The position numbers and the translations under genes are program-made. A DNA stretch of 64,000 bases from Azadirachta indica (taxonomy: Eukaryota; Streptophyta; Magnoliopsida; Sapindales; Meliaceae), in assembly GCA_022749755.1 (NCBI GenBank), contig CM040440.1, positions 6,373,269 to 6,437,268 on the forward strand, written 5' to 3'. The notes beneath the pieces were generated by a model. It had not been told where the DNA came from. It ran no database searches and saw only the letters and a program-made list of their open reading frames with translations. Every line of letters begins with the position of its first letter. Position 1 is the first letter of the stretch. This document shows positions 1 to 12,040 of this stretch, piece by piece.

Positions 1-188
1 TACTCTTCTGAGAATAGTGTAATTGACACTTCTATTTCATGTTCACAATGTGAAGAGCAAGAAACTCAAAAAAGAGTGCCAATAGCACTATAAGATTCTT
101 ATATCTGGTAGCAGACGTTACTGCTTACTAGAAGACAAATCTAGTTCAATTTTGCTTTACCTTTTTACAATGAAACAAATTAACTTAC

Positions 189-3100
189 AGCCAGTAAAGT
201 CTGCACATAATGTTCATCCGGTATACAATTATGCTCCTTGGCTGGATCAACTGCCTGCAAATAGGAAGAATCATAATTAAAACTTGAAAACTTAACACAT
301 CATTCTTGAAACATCTTCAAGAAATTTTTGGATCAAACACTGCATAGCGTTTAAAGATTACTTACAGTTGAGCGTTCCCGCCAAAACTCAGGTAAAGATT
401 TTCTCTGCATAATCATAAAAGATAGGTAAGGTACAATTAAAGTAAATAACAGGTCCTTCACAGACAAGAAAACTTAAAACCATCAACTAGACAACATCTG
501 GAAAAGATTAAAAATGTTTGTCTTGTATTATGTTGCTGCAGCCTGGTGATCAGTGTCTTCCAATAAGACAGCAAAATTTCTACATTATTAAGGAGGAATC
601 CTTTTGTAATATTTCTTTTTTCCAGTAATAATAGAAAAACCATATTGTGTTGTAGAACACATAAGCCTAAGATAAGTAGTAACTTACCTTGCAATGTTGT
701 TGAAACATTGGAAAGACAGTGGTGTCATTCACAACAATCTCTGCATGCTTTCTGGTCAGAACAACCCACTGCAAGAAGACAGATCATCAACTATTATTAC
801 TACTTTCTTGTTACTTCTGTCTTGAAATTTAGGGGCAACTAATCCATTATACCAAACTGTTGTTACCTGAGATCCCTTCCTCCAGTTATAAACAGGAATA
901 ACAGGAACCATTTTTGGATTGTAGCGGCCTTCCTTTGTATCAGCAAAGCTGCTTCCAGCATTGTATTGACAAATATATTAGTATTAGTGATTCAAAATAC
1001 ATAATCTTGGAATAGCATAACAATAAATGTTGCACAAGGAAGTACAATGAACCACTACTAATAACAAACAATCTCTTAATAAGGTCATTGTAAAGTAACT
1101 AGGCTGGTGATTTCAGATTATGATAACATAATAATTTGAGAACTGAGAGTATTAGTAGAGCCACTAGTACTTTTATGAGAGAAGAAAAAATCTTACCAAT
1201 ACTAGATCTAGATCTAGATCTAGATTACTGCCAATGAAACCATGATCTTTGCTTACAAAACCAAACTAGGGCAAATTATAAATCTAGTACCACAGCGAAT
1301 ACACTTTGGAAACTGATGTTTTAGGCTATGAATGACTGAAGACAACCAATACAATGCAACTTGTTAGCCAAATTTTGATAGTAGGCATTGCTAGAATTCA
1401 ACTGATTGTTCAGGAAATGCCTACTCTTTAGGAAGACACTAATAGATGGCTACAAATGTAGGATGGGTCATGTTTAGAGCATAAGGATTAGTACTTCCAT
1501 TTCCAAAGTCTCTAGTTCTATCCAATTCCCAAATAATGTATGTTAAAATGTTTCATGGATGGCGCAACTTTAAAGCCCACTGGTAAATAGTAAATTAGAC
1601 TGTAGAAGAGATTCTACCTTACCACCAACTACAGGCCTCCATCAAATCTACGTAAATGGAAAAGCTAAAAGGCATGTGGGCTATGGTTTTAGATAAGTAT
1701 AAGACAGCTTAACAAGCATGACTAATTATAACAGTCTCGTTAACATTGAATCCAGTATTAAACTCCAAAATGGTGAAAATAACTACAGTTAGTGCGTATA
1801 TGTACAGTACAAATGTCTTAGCTATGATCCAGTGGCTCTTTAGGATATGTAGAAGGCTTGTAAACCCATGCAATCCGGTCTCTTCAACACTTATATCTCC
1901 TTTCCCCACTCGAGTAAATTTTGAACTAAGCATTACACCCACTAGTCTGCTACTCACATTTCCATTCCCATTTTTTCTGCTTTTCAAATTTCACTTCATT
2001 GAGCTATATCTCTTTCCCCCACTCAAGTAAATTAGAACTAAGCATTACATCCACTAGTCTCCAATAAATTGCCTCACATTTCCATTTCCATTTTTTCTGC
2101 TTTTAAAATTTCACTTCATTGAGCTATATATCTCTTTCCCCCACTCAAGTAAATTTGAACTAAGCATTACATCCACTAGTCTCTAATAAATTGCCTCACA
2201 TTTCCATTTCCATTTTTTCTGATTTTCAAATTTCACTTCATTGAGCTATATCTCTTTCCCCCACTCCAGTAAATTTGAACTAAGCATTACATCCACTAGT
2301 CTTCTAATAAATTGCCTCACCTTTTTCCATTTTTTCTGTTTTTCAAATTTCACTTCATTGAGCAGCTGCCCACAAGCATCAAGCGCACTTTATTCTACTA
2401 GAGTTCAGAATGATGCTAACTACTAAACTGGATGCACAATGCATAACATGCAAAAGCAAATGTACGTAAAAAAAATCAATACCTGCTCATGGTTTCAAGT
2501 TCTCTCAAGAGATGTCGCATAGCTATCATAAATACACATATAATCATACAGAAAAATATTCCAGCAGATGAATGATTGAATACGTACAAAGGAACGCATA
2601 TATATACAAGAGATATGGAGGGCCAACTACCTGTCTACAAAACTAGTTGATGTTGACATAATATAGTTGTAAGTATAGCTGAAGTTGTAAAGAGGTATGC
2701 AGCTGAAAAGGAGAAAAATAGCCGATGTATTGTCAGATGCAAAAACACCCAAAAATGGCCTTCCATTGGTGACACTAGAGGAAAACTCGATAAACTGATT
2801 CGCATCAATTCTCACCTGTCTGATAGAAAAACAAAGCGCTCATTAAAAGGATCCATAAGTGCATGTCTAAGCAATATACGCTCTGCCTCAATCATGCTTG
2901 CTTCTCCCCAGTCTACCTGAAATAGAGCTACGAATAATATTATCATGCCAATAGAAATGAAGAGTCAAAATTAAGAATCAACTTATAAGAAATCATGAAT
3001 GGAATACATTAGTTTAGCACACAATATTAATATGTGAATTGATATTATATTTGACATGAATTGCGCTAACTGTGAAATTTATTTGGTGAGGTTATTAATT

Positions 3101-4351
3101 AGTTTAATTGCTGAGACCTTTTGGGTAGTAGAAAAGGTTTGAGATTTGAATCTTATTGGCGAGGAGTTTGGTTTACATTTATGTGATATCTAAAATAAAA
3201 AGGAAAAACATTAAAAAAAATTTAAAAAGATGAAGAAAGAGAAGGACTTTATCTGCACGTTGCCATGCTATGCAATTAATTTTGCATGCGTTCAATGTAT
3301 TGTTGAGTATAGCAGAACCTGATCTCAAAACTTATTTGATCTATAGTTTGAACATTACTGGGTCTTTCTTTTCTTGTCTTGAACAGTGTAAGCTCATAAT
3401 ATATGGGTTCAAATCTCTTCTTCAGCTAGTTACAGGTTGCCTCATGGACTACAGACATGAAAAAAACTTACAATTGTTTGCATAATACAGTATAATTACC
3501 ATCCTTGACTAGCAAAGGTTAAGTGTATTTTAGGTAAACAAAGGTGCAATGCTATAATTATCAATATATATCATCGCCAGAGTCAGATACATGTAGATAC
3601 TGGACATGATTCGCTCCAATTTCTGACAATTCAGAATTTGAAAAGAATTATATAAAACATGAAATTTTCTTTCAAAGAGAGAGATTACACTACTGAAAGT
3701 AAAAATAAAATAAAAGATTAAGTGAGCATGGTAGGAACAATCACCTGTATACTGTCATTCACTTGACGATCCAAAAAATAAGCCGATCTAGTTGTTGCTT
3801 TGTTGAACAGAAATCCAGGCCTTGGATGTACAAATATTGAGAATCTATTCTCCCCTCCCTGCAGTAGAAGGAAAATGAATACTTCTTTATCCAAATTTAT
3901 TTAGTTAAACTAAACCGCTTTAACTTTTACCAAAACCTCCTAAATTTCATTCACATTCACTAACTACAAATTTGGTAACACCGCAATTGTTCCAAAATTC
4001 ATCAGAATTTGGCCTTCAAGTTGGAAAATAATCAAAATCTTCTCTTTAAGCAAGCGTTTCCAGAAATATGGACAAACAGACGAGTATTAATAAATTCTAA
4101 TACCAATTACGTGCCTTGAAAAATTTATCCCAAACCATTTCGAGAGGAAGCCGATTTCTGGCGACGAACAAGAAGGCGATTTTCGGCGTCTGAGCAAAAC
4201 GAGGCCGTAGAGAAATAATTCGAGTGTACTGAGTCTGCATCAACACCAAACTCCCGAAACAGAACCCCAAAAGAATCGCCGCGAACACTTTCCGCTTCCA
4301 TTTGTAGTTAAACTTATGCTGTTGCTGCTGATAAATCAATTTCCGCTTCAT
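189..4351 (-). CDS. Core-2/I-branching GT14-type glycosyltransferase, 5' part (3' end beyond window)
   Basis: Eight exons are visible: 4351-4115, 3858-3745, 2916-2816, 2702-2631, 948-867, 768-688, 404-366, 254-189. They join in frame to 264 codons with no stop, and the gene continues off the left edge. The product starts with a short basic, Gln-rich cytosolic tail and one membrane anchor (about residues 22-40), as in a type II Golgi protein. The Core-2/I-branching domain (GT14) follows, with FLFVARNRLPLEMVWDKFF, FSIFVHPRPGF, the WGEASMIEAERILL stretch, PLYNFSYTYNYIMS, VPVYNWRKGSQW-type residues and DPAKEHNCIPDEHYVQTLL. Plant members are annotated as putative beta-glucuronosyl or N-acetylglucosaminyl transferases, and the acceptor is not deducible here. 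The first intron needs a GC donor (AAG|GCACGT), because the GT four bases further in leads to an immediate stop. Family assignment is confident; the exact activity is unknown. Confidence 0.88.
1202..1225. repeat. (CTAGAT)4 microsatellite
   Basis: Four perfect copies of a six-base unit lie in the large intron (949-2630) of the GT14 gene. The unit is nearly self-complementary, so the run can also fold back. No function is apparent. Confidence 0.9.
1892..2363. repeat. Minisatellite of about 120 bp, four tandem units, in a GT14 intron
   Basis: Four units carry the shared landmarks CCCACTC-AGTAAATT, GAACTAAGCATTAC, CCACTAGTCT and TTTCACTTCATTGAGC. The AACTAAG landmark begins at 1924, 2036, 2158 and 2278, giving spacings of 112, 122 and 120. 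Units 2 to 4 are nearly identical and the first is the most diverged and shorter. The array lies within the intron 949-2630, and the short open frames across it are only by-products of the repeat. Confidence 0.9.
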
Positions 4352-5784
4352 CTATCACACACAGCGACGCCGTTTCACAGCAACTCCACCACCATCACTT
4401 GAAACTGATCACTCGATTTTAGCCGATGATCCCGACGAGATCCATTCAAAGTTACAGGTCAGAGTCAGAGAATTGTCAGAGAGTGACGTGAAAGTCTTCT
4501 TAAATTGAATTGAAATGAAGAAGAGAAGAAGAGAGTAGACTTGACAAGTGAGCTTCTTGCTTGTTTTGTTAGTTACGGCGTCGTGATTGCTAATAAAGGT
4601 ATAAGTTTTTTCTTCATTGCGTGTGATGTAGGTGATCGGATCCCCATCTTCATTCGGGAATTCTCAATTTTCTTTTTCATTTAATAAATGTTAAAAGCCT
4701 TTTTTATTTTTGTAAAAGGAAATTTATTCTATTAAATAACAGAAATTTTCTTTTTTAATTGTTATTTAAATATATTTTATTTATTGCATTTAGGTGGAAA
4801 AGTAAATTTTAAGATTAAATTATGATACAATTACATATTTTTTGAATAATGAACGAGTTAAAAATGTATCCGATGTGAATTATTAGTTAAATAGTATATA
4901 ACTTATTATTTTAAACTCCCCTTTTATTACTACATTATAGGATTTGAACCACAAATCTTTTAAACCATAATGATTATCTTATTTATAAATACTTAAAACA
5001 AACATAACCTTTTAACTATAAGTAGTAACACATATTATATTGTTTAAATTATTCCAATCATTAATCTTTCATTATAATCCAATGTTAATCTCGTTATTAA
5101 AAAAAAATAGATGCTAGAATTTACATTAATTTATTCAAAAAGGTAAACATAACAAAATATATTATCCTTTGTGTATAAATTAAAAATTACAATATCTATT
5201 TCCCGAATAACGACCATTTAATTATAGATAAATATAGAAATTGCCGTTTGTTGTCAATCGGTGTAATACTATAATATAATGTAGTTGAGAAGAGAAAATC
5301 CACAGATATAAACAAATAAAATAGGTTAGCTAACTTAAAAAATAAAATGATTAAAAATTCGCAAGTGCTGAGATATTAGAGGTTGATGGAAACTTAACAA
5401 CAACTAGGTCTAGTTGTTAAAGACTCAAAAGAGATTCATTTGTTGAAAGTCTATGATGAATGTATATCATTGGAAGGCAGCTGTTGTTTTTTATTTCAAA
5501 AGCAACGCAACTAAAATGTAGGGTAATAACTAAGGATGTTTTCATCTGTAATCATTATGAATTTGGTAACAATTTTATAATTATATTATTCTTCATGACA
5601 AATATTTATTTGTGAAACTTGTATTTTATTTTCAATAATATAATGCTATGTTAATTAACAATCACATACTTTTAAAAGGTATGATCAAAGAATTCAGGAA
5701 ATAATCCAAAATACAAGTCCTGTGTTCAGTGTTATACAAACTTTTAATCTATAAATCTTATCTAGTGTACCGTAAGTCAATAAG

Positions 5785-5789
5785 TATAT

Positions 5790-5820
<31 letters not shown>

Positions 5821-5830
5821 GATATATATG
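5785..5830. repeat. TA/CATA simple repeat
   Basis: A run of alternating T and A, with a few C and G interruptions at its ends, in the GT14-SirB spacer. It is a length-variable microsatellite with no associated gene signal. Confidence 0.9.
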
Positions 5831-5991
5831 TATTACATTTATATGTCGTGAGGCCGAAACTCATAGAGTTAAAATGGGTGTGTATTATCCTTGGTACATT
5901 TGTACCTGACTCAGAAAAGGGGTGTAGTTAGAATGTTAATGGATATGCCGAGTTCGTTCCTTTGCCTTAGCGGGCCGGAGGGGATGAAAGT

Positions 5992-6021
5992 TGGGCCCAG
6001 GTGCCATTTCATTTTTGGGCC
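5992..6021 (+). promoter_or_regulatory. Paired TGGGCC (site II-type) boxes upstream of SirB
   Basis: TGGGCCCA, itself a palindrome, is at 5992-5999 and a second TGGGCC is at 6016-6021. They lie about 155 and 130 bases before the SirB start codon. Site II boxes (TGGGCC/T) are known TCP-binding elements in promoters of plant housekeeping and organelle-protein genes. Assigning them to SirB is inference from position. Confidence 0.5.
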
Positions 6022-6148
6022 CCAAAGTGTGGTGTAATTTAACGAAAGTAAACGTCGGCGTTTTACTTACCATCCTCAATTCCTTTTCTCGTCTGCATTG
6101 CAACTAGTCTATGCTAACTGAACTCCTGAAGGAGTCTCCAACAGGGCG

Positions 6149-8031
6149 ATGGGATCGGTGTCTGTCTCTCATCAGTTGACTGTTAAAAGGTTAGAAAAAT
6201 TATAACTAGCTTAAATATGCAGTTCTCTCTTTCGTGGGCTTATGAGTGGATTAATTGTTTCGTGTTTTTCAAAAAATAAAAAATTGTTAATTGCTGTCTG
6301 CTTGTTATCGATGACGTTATTGTAGATGTTCACTAAGCGAATCTAGAACGAAGAAACTCATATCGGCGCACACCAAATCTTTTAATTTGCAGAGAGGTCC
6401 CTCACGAACAAAATATTTGTCAGTAAAGTCATGTTTGAGAGCTGGAGTTGGTGATAAAGATGGTGTGATCATTGTTGATCACGGGTCTCGTCGTAGAGAA
6501 TCTAATCTCATGCTAAGTAAGCTTTAAACTTAATTCTCTTCACTTACATGCTCTATTATATAATGTTGATTTTGGTACTGAATTTCATGTATTAGTAAAG
6601 CGCTGAAGGTCTTATTTTTATGGAATTTCAGACGAGTTTGTGGCCATATTTAGAGACAAAACTGGATATCCAATTGTAGAGCCTGCTCATATGGTACTGT
6701 TTTTGTTTTCCTACTCTTATTTTGTTGGATTGTTGGGAATTTAGAAAAAATGAAAAATGTGGTTTGCTTTATCATGGTTTTGCTATGTTGGTGTTTCAAT
6801 TCACCAAATTGAATGGCAATTTAATATTTATGTTCTTACGGTAGATGGAAAACTTCCATCTGCTATATTTTTTCATGCAATGCTTTTCATAGCAATCCAA
6901 TTTTCAAATTTTAGCATTTTCTCTGCATTAAATCACAAGACATTTGAATGCTACCTCTGCTCAGAATATGGCAATTTGTCTTTCAAAAGTTATTGTCTTT
7001 CAGCTTAGAAGTATACGAGTATATGATTTGGTACTTCTGGTGGCACCACAAACATTGGTTTTTCTGTCACCAGAATTCGAGTTGGTTTTCTTAGCTATTT
7101 TTGCCTCATGTTTTGAATTGTATAGGAAATTTACCAAATTATCACTTCCTTTACTATCTTTTGATGTGATAGGAATTGGCAGAACCATCAATAAAAGATG
7201 CGTTCAGCTTGTGCATTCAACAAGGCGCAAATCGTGTGATTGTAAGCCCATTTTTTCTCTTTCCCGGACGACATTGGCACCAGGTAGTTAGTTCTTTATA
7301 ATTTTCTTGATTGCTTTACTATGAATTTAATCAACATAATTCATAGCTGTAGAATTCTTGAAAAAGTATCTATGGAATATCAAAGCTGCCTGCTAAAATG
7401 CATAAATTTTTTGTTATTCTATAGGATATACCTTCCTTAACTGCTGAAGCTGCAAAAGAGCACCCGGGTATAAACTATATTGTAACTGCACCTCTTGGCT
7501 TGCATGAGCTATTAGTGGTATATGATTTCCTCCTTTCTAAATTTTTTGCTCGCCTACTTTATACTCTGTGGGTCTTTCCTTAAAGCCTTTTTATATTTTA
7601 TTGCTGAATTTTTCAAATGGGAATTTATAGCCTAATCTTTTAACTCATCAGTGCTTCATTGGCCATTCACAAATGTGAGAAATATAGCACAATATTCCTG
7701 ATAAATGGCAGTACATATGTGCTTGTTAACTTCTGTGTTTTCCTTTTCTCTTACAATGAGTTGCTTTTCATTGCCATTATAATCAGCTCTTGCTAACATA
7801 TTTGAGCTTCTTTTCTCGGACATGTACTGTTGTCACTAAGTGGGTACTATTGTTCAGTAACTCGGATCATAATCTAAAAAACAAGAAATGTCTTGAATTC
7901 CAGACTTAAGTGGGTTCTTATTGCAGGATGTTGTGAATGACAGAATCAATCATTGCTTAAGCCACATAGCAGGAGATGCAGATGAGTGTGCAGTTTGTGC
8001 TGGGACAAACAAATGCAGGCTCTATTGGTGA
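6149..8031 (+). CDS. SIRB: Sirohydrochlorin ferrochelatase, chloroplastic
   Basis: Six exons (6149-6189, 6326-6516, 6632-6693, 7173-7283, 7425-7517, 7927-8031) give 200 residues. The enzyme inserts Fe2+ into sirohydrochlorin to make siroheme, the cofactor of plastid sulfite and nitrite reductases. Visible signatures are a Ser/Thr/Arg-rich transit-peptide-like N-terminus (about 50 residues), GVIIVDHGSRRRESN with metal-binding His66, SPFFLFPGRHWH (His132, His134) and APLGLHELLVDVV. A Cys-rich end ECAVCAGTNKCRLY (Cys187, 190, 196) matches the Fe-S region known in plant SirB. The start is the only ATG that gives a transit peptide in frame. The stop TGA overlaps a strong splice donor (TATTG|GTGAGT at 8028). 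If that donor is used, an alternative last exon 8265-8463 reads on in frame; see the separate entry. Confidence 0.9.
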
Positions 8032-8264
8032 GTGAAAGTGCAAAACTGATGAATTAATGCAATACTGTGATTTAGATGACGTTGGCTTGATACAATTTTC
8101 TAACTTGTGGTATAATTGTAATGTACAATCATTGTTGGTGAGTTAAAAGCCTGACCAGACTTCTTTTTTGCAGAGCTGACCTAGACAACAAAACTGAGTG
8201 AAAAATATGTTGCCCACAGTTTTAGACTGGTAACATTAGATTTAACATTGTGAAGATAATGCAG

Positions 8265-8463
8265 TGATCGCTTCTTGTCTTATATTCATCATTATCAGTG
8301 GCACCATCATCACCATCACCACATTTTCAACGGAAAAGTTAGAGGACCTGTTGGACCAATGCCCCCTTCCTCCAACAAATCAAGATGCCGAAGATGTAGT
8401 CTCTGTGGAAAAAATATTATTATGTTTACACGGCAATCCCATCTCGGCCAACCCAGTAAGTAA
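8265..8463 (+). CDS. Possible alternative last exon of SirB: His7 and CxxCxxC tail
   Basis: Splicing from the GTGAGT donor at 8028 to the AG at 8263-8264 (ATAATGCAG) keeps the SirB frame open for 66 more residues, to a TAA at 8461-8463. The tail would hold a WHHHHHHH run, a GPVGPMPPSS linker and RCRRCSLCGK (CxxCxxC). The His codons come from a short CAC/CAT repeat. Bacterial long-form CbiX ferrochelatases are known to carry a His-rich C-terminal region and an Fe-S centre, so such a tail would be biochemically plausible. The Arabidopsis protein, as I recall it, ends soon after the CKLY-like motif. The segment may equally be 3' UTR with a chance open frame. A good donor (CCCA|GTAAGT at 8456) also occurs at its end. 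Confidence 0.3.
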
Positions 8464-9913
8464 CATCATTCTTTGAAGCTTGTAAATTAATGGCGTCCAT
8501 GGCCAAAGCATCTTTTCCTAGCAAATATGTGGTTGAGCTGTTTGTTCACGGAGGTTTCTTGGCCAATCCTTCTGAAAATTAATCTACTTTTGGGTTCCTA
8601 TGTTCATTTCCTCCGGTTTAATTTTCAGCCCACGTATTCACAGGTTTTATTCTTTGAAAGAAACAAAGACGAATGTTTAATTGTAATACATCCGTAAATT
8701 CATAGATATTTGTTGTTGTTCAAATGAATAGTCTCTATGGAACTTATGTTGATGCGACTTATTCAAATGTACACACAGTCCACCACATATTATATTAAAT
8801 AGAACGGAGGAAAAGAATAAATGAAATATACATTTATTGCATATTTGTACAATTGCTTCTATTTATGATATACCTAGAAAATGGCAAATAATGCTCAATT
8901 TGGTTAGTTTTCTGGAATTATTTTTTCTCAATAGTTTAAATTTATTTTCAGATTTAAAAATTAAAAAAAAAAATAAATACTTTGTAAAATTAAATTTTCT
9001 GCTATATTTTTAAGGCTTATCGTTAGATTTTTTCTTTTCCCTTTTTTTTTTAAAAAATGATATATAAATATTATTCTTTAAAAAAAAATGATATATAGAA
9101 TATTATTAAGACAAACAATGATTAGAATTCACTTAAACGAAAAAAATGATAATGATGAAAATTGAATCTTATCTAATTTACCACAAGATGCAATAAATTT
9201 TATGACTATAAGATGCAGGAATTCTACTCTCAACTTGGTTATAAGATGCACTCTCTTATTTTGTTAGAGGACACTCAAAGAAAGAAAATTTTGCTGCAAC
9301 CATTAACGGATTGAAAGAAAATAATAAACTTATTTTTTATTTTTCTCCAAAATTTTAAAATCATTTATATGTTTATTAAATGATACATTTTTAGGATACT
9401 ATAAAAAAAAAAAATAGCCCAATTTAAGATTAAAAAGAAAAAGATGAGAGGAGATTATGACAAAAATATGTGAAATTATTATTAGTTTTTTACTAATTTC
9501 TTTCATGCATTAAATATGCAATACAAAGGTGATGTTGTGTGAGGGAGAATTTGATAAAAATGCTATGCTTAGGATGAAAAATTTTGTAAAAAAATCACTT
9601 AAAACTTTGATTTTTGCACAAAAATAAATTTAACCTATTTTTTAGTATGATTTAAAAAGTATTATAGGATCTGAAAATTATCATGTGTTGGTAAATAAAT
9701 AAATAAAATAATCAATAAATAAATAAAAAAATGAAAAATAGCTAAAAGAAACAAAAAAAAAATTTTAAGAAGAAAAAAAAATGTAAGTAGAATGGAAATG
9801 AGAGTAGCAGTTAGGAAAAACAAGAATGACGCTTGATGTCGAAAGTGTGAAGAAGGTACAAGACGGGTGCTTTAAATTTTATGATGTAATCTCTGAACTA
9901 ATAACCACTTAAT

Positions 9914-9948
<35 letters not shown>

Positions 9949-10199
9949 CATCAGAGTGTAAACAATTCTATACATCATTTCACATCAGGGCTATTGTAAA
10001 TATCTTATAGTTTGTACTGTATACGCAGTATTTACATACAATTTCTTTTCTCGTATAAATATTTGAAAATAGCACCAAGTTTTCTGCAGTTGATGTCTTC
10101 TCGCTTGTTGGGAAGATCGTTAACATACAACTGACGTATTCGTCGCTACTCCTTTTACGGTTTGCATAATTTACTTGCCACTCAAGGTACTTCAGCAGA
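8464..10199. other. Intergenic spacer between SirB and DnaJ C76-like genes (convergent)
   Basis: The first 250 bases are probably SirB 3' UTR. The rest is AT-rich with many homopolymer A and T runs. A TA-dinucleotide run lies at 9917-9947. No coding feature is supported. Confidence 0.65.
9917..9947. repeat. (AT)n microsatellite
   Basis: An uninterrupted alternating A/T run of about 31 bases, 250 bases beyond the stop codon of the DnaJ C76-like gene. Length is likely variable between individuals. Confidence 0.9.
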
Positions 10200-11767
10200 T
10201 TAAAATAATTTTTTGAAGAAATTCCAGATTCCGGAGAATCTCTCCGTCTTAATTTTCATAGTAGCATTAGCACGAGCTTCAGCTTGAGCTGGGGTTTCTT
10301 CTTCAACAGTTGATTGAGCTGCAATTTGAACTAAACTTGTGACTTGTTCTACCTAGGATACGAATCGTTACAGAAAAGAAGAATTTGCATCCAAAAATAG
10401 CTTTAATTTGAGCTCATTTCATCATAGATGGAACATAAGTGAGAGTTTATTACTGGTTCTTTGATTGGATTCAGCTGCAGCCTGCTGTTGTAGCTGCTTG
10501 TTGAATGCCTTAGGTGCTGTGAAAACATTTGCTGGTCTGTCCCAACCTACTCCAAATACACCATACCCTTTCTTCGGCTGAGGTTGAATTAGGAACTCTA
10601 GCACCGGTAACTCTTCCCTATCCACCCAATGGATGCAGTCCACAGGGCATGAATCAACTGAAACCTGAAAGTTTATGAGCCATCCTTAAGGTAATTCACT
10701 CAATGAGATAGCACAATTTCTATGGCAGAATACATAGGTTCAATTCTGTTCTATCCGCACATTTTTGTAAATATCCTGTTCCATAGATGCTATACTATAC
10801 CTCGATATTTTGGTCATTGTCTCCATATTGAACCTTAACTCGTGCACATCCCGTAGTTTCGTCCATCACGAATGTGTTACTGGCATGGTGTACACATTCT
10901 CTGCACCCTGCCAACAATTTTAATTGCAAACACCGTTCTTTGTTATACGATATCTGCAGTGAAATTTAGCATAGGCGATGATCGAATGATGAGGATAATT
11001 AATGAAAATAAACTGAATTCCTCAGACAGGATGAGGAAAATTACCGATGCATGCATTTTCATCAACGAACAGAGCTTGCGGTCTCAGGGTTCCTTTCCAT
11101 GAGCTATAACCAAACCCAGAAGTGTTTCTTCCGAAATGCACTCTCGTTTGACCAATGGAGGCATCATAATCTTTTCTGAGATCCTCTCTCATCAGCACTT
11201 TATAAGCCTCATTCAGCATTAGAGTATATTCATGACCCTCTAAAACAGAAAACAGTAACATATTTCATTTGATTAACAATTAACAGTAGTTTAGTATTGG
11301 ATCGCTTGTTCTCATATACCATCCGTGGAGGTTATTCAGCTCGAATACAGAACAGATAAACCAAGTAAAAGGAAATGTAAATGACCTGTTGGCCTGCAAT
11401 ATCGGGGTGATACTTTTTCTGCAGCTTCCTATAAGACTCTTTGATTTCTTGCACATTTGCTTCAACTGAAACTCCCAGCAACTCATAATAAGTCTTCTCT
11501 TTTCTTGCTCTTTCCCCAGCCCTTCTGCTGCAGCATGTTATCGGACTGTATTTGTTTCTCCATCTTGCTCTGTAGGCATCGCCAAGTTCAGGCTTAAATT
11601 ATCTTGAACTATATTGCAATTTCTGCAAAAACCATGAACAAAATTTGAAGGTTTATATGAAATTACCTTGAGCTGGGATCATTTCGTTTACAATAACTAT
11701 AAACTAGAGCAGTAGCTTTAGGCTCTGAAACATGATAACTTGGAGTTAGAACAGCAAAAACTGCCAT
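10200..11767 (-). CDS. DJC76: DnaJ C76-like chloroplast protein (J domain plus [4Fe-4S] ferredoxin domain)
   Basis: Six exons (11767-11667, 11569-11386, 11237-11045, 10907-10801, 10664-10454, 10348-10200) give 314 residues in frame. The N-terminus looks like a transit peptide. A J domain follows ([23 protein letters not shown] in KKYHPDIAG, then [20 protein letters not shown]). Next is a ferredoxin-type domain with [14 protein letters not shown] (CxxCxxC) and [10 protein letters not shown], then a conserved [15 protein letters not shown] segment and an Ala/Gln-rich tail. In Arabidopsis this plastid J-protein class is linked to photosynthetic performance under stress; that is family knowledge. 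The join into the last exon uses the second of two nearby AGs (10348), because only that keeps the phase set by the ACCA|GTAATA donor. The first coding exon ends in phase 2, which fixes the exon-2 acceptor at 11570. Confidence 0.87.
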
Positions 11768-12040
11768 ATCCCCTGCTCCCGAATTTGTTTCTTGCAAAAA
11801 GAAAATTTGTTCTTCAACCCGAAAGAAGATATTTATCAGATGTTTTCGTCTTTCAGACACGTCAGCTACTGGACCCCAGCTGGACCAGCATTAGAAAGTT
11901 ATTTGACCGAGCCTGATACGACGTCGTAGAGCAACAATTTTATATTATTCAGCGGACGGCAGCGTTTTCTCCGTCGTTTCAATTTTCTATTTTTCATCCC
12001 ACAAAGCTCTAACAAAAGAAGACAGTAACATGAGGCAAAA
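11768..12040. promoter_or_regulatory. Shared head-to-head promoter of DJC76-like and the 12041 gene
   Basis: Only 273 bases separate the two start codons, which face away from each other, so both leaders and both core promoters must fit here. Near the middle is a perfect 12-base palindrome, TACGACGTCGTA, at 11917-11928, containing a GACGTC (bZIP-type C-box) core. A TTGACC W-box-like hexamer is 14 bases to its left. There is no clear TATA box in either direction. Both products look organelle-targeted, so co-regulation is plausible but inferred. Confidence 0.6.

Larger units (their letters stand above)
4352..6148. other. Intergenic spacer between divergent GT14 and SirB genes
   Basis: About 1.8 kb between two genes transcribed away from each other. 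The part next to 4351 is the GT14 leader and promoter. The middle (about 4700-5800) is strongly AT-rich with no supported gene. A TA-rich simple repeat lies at 5785-5830. The right end holds two TGGGCC boxes that belong to the SirB promoter. Confidence 0.7.

Noticed and set aside
1709..2426. Several short open frames on both strands with similar peptides
   Set aside because: They are read-throughs of the 120-bp minisatellite inside a GT14 intron.
4921..4990. tRNA-like B box (GGTTCAAATCC on the minus strand) with a nearby A-box-like TGGTTTAAAAG
   Set aside because: The boxes are far too close together for a tRNA or SINE promoter and no cloverleaf can be drawn.
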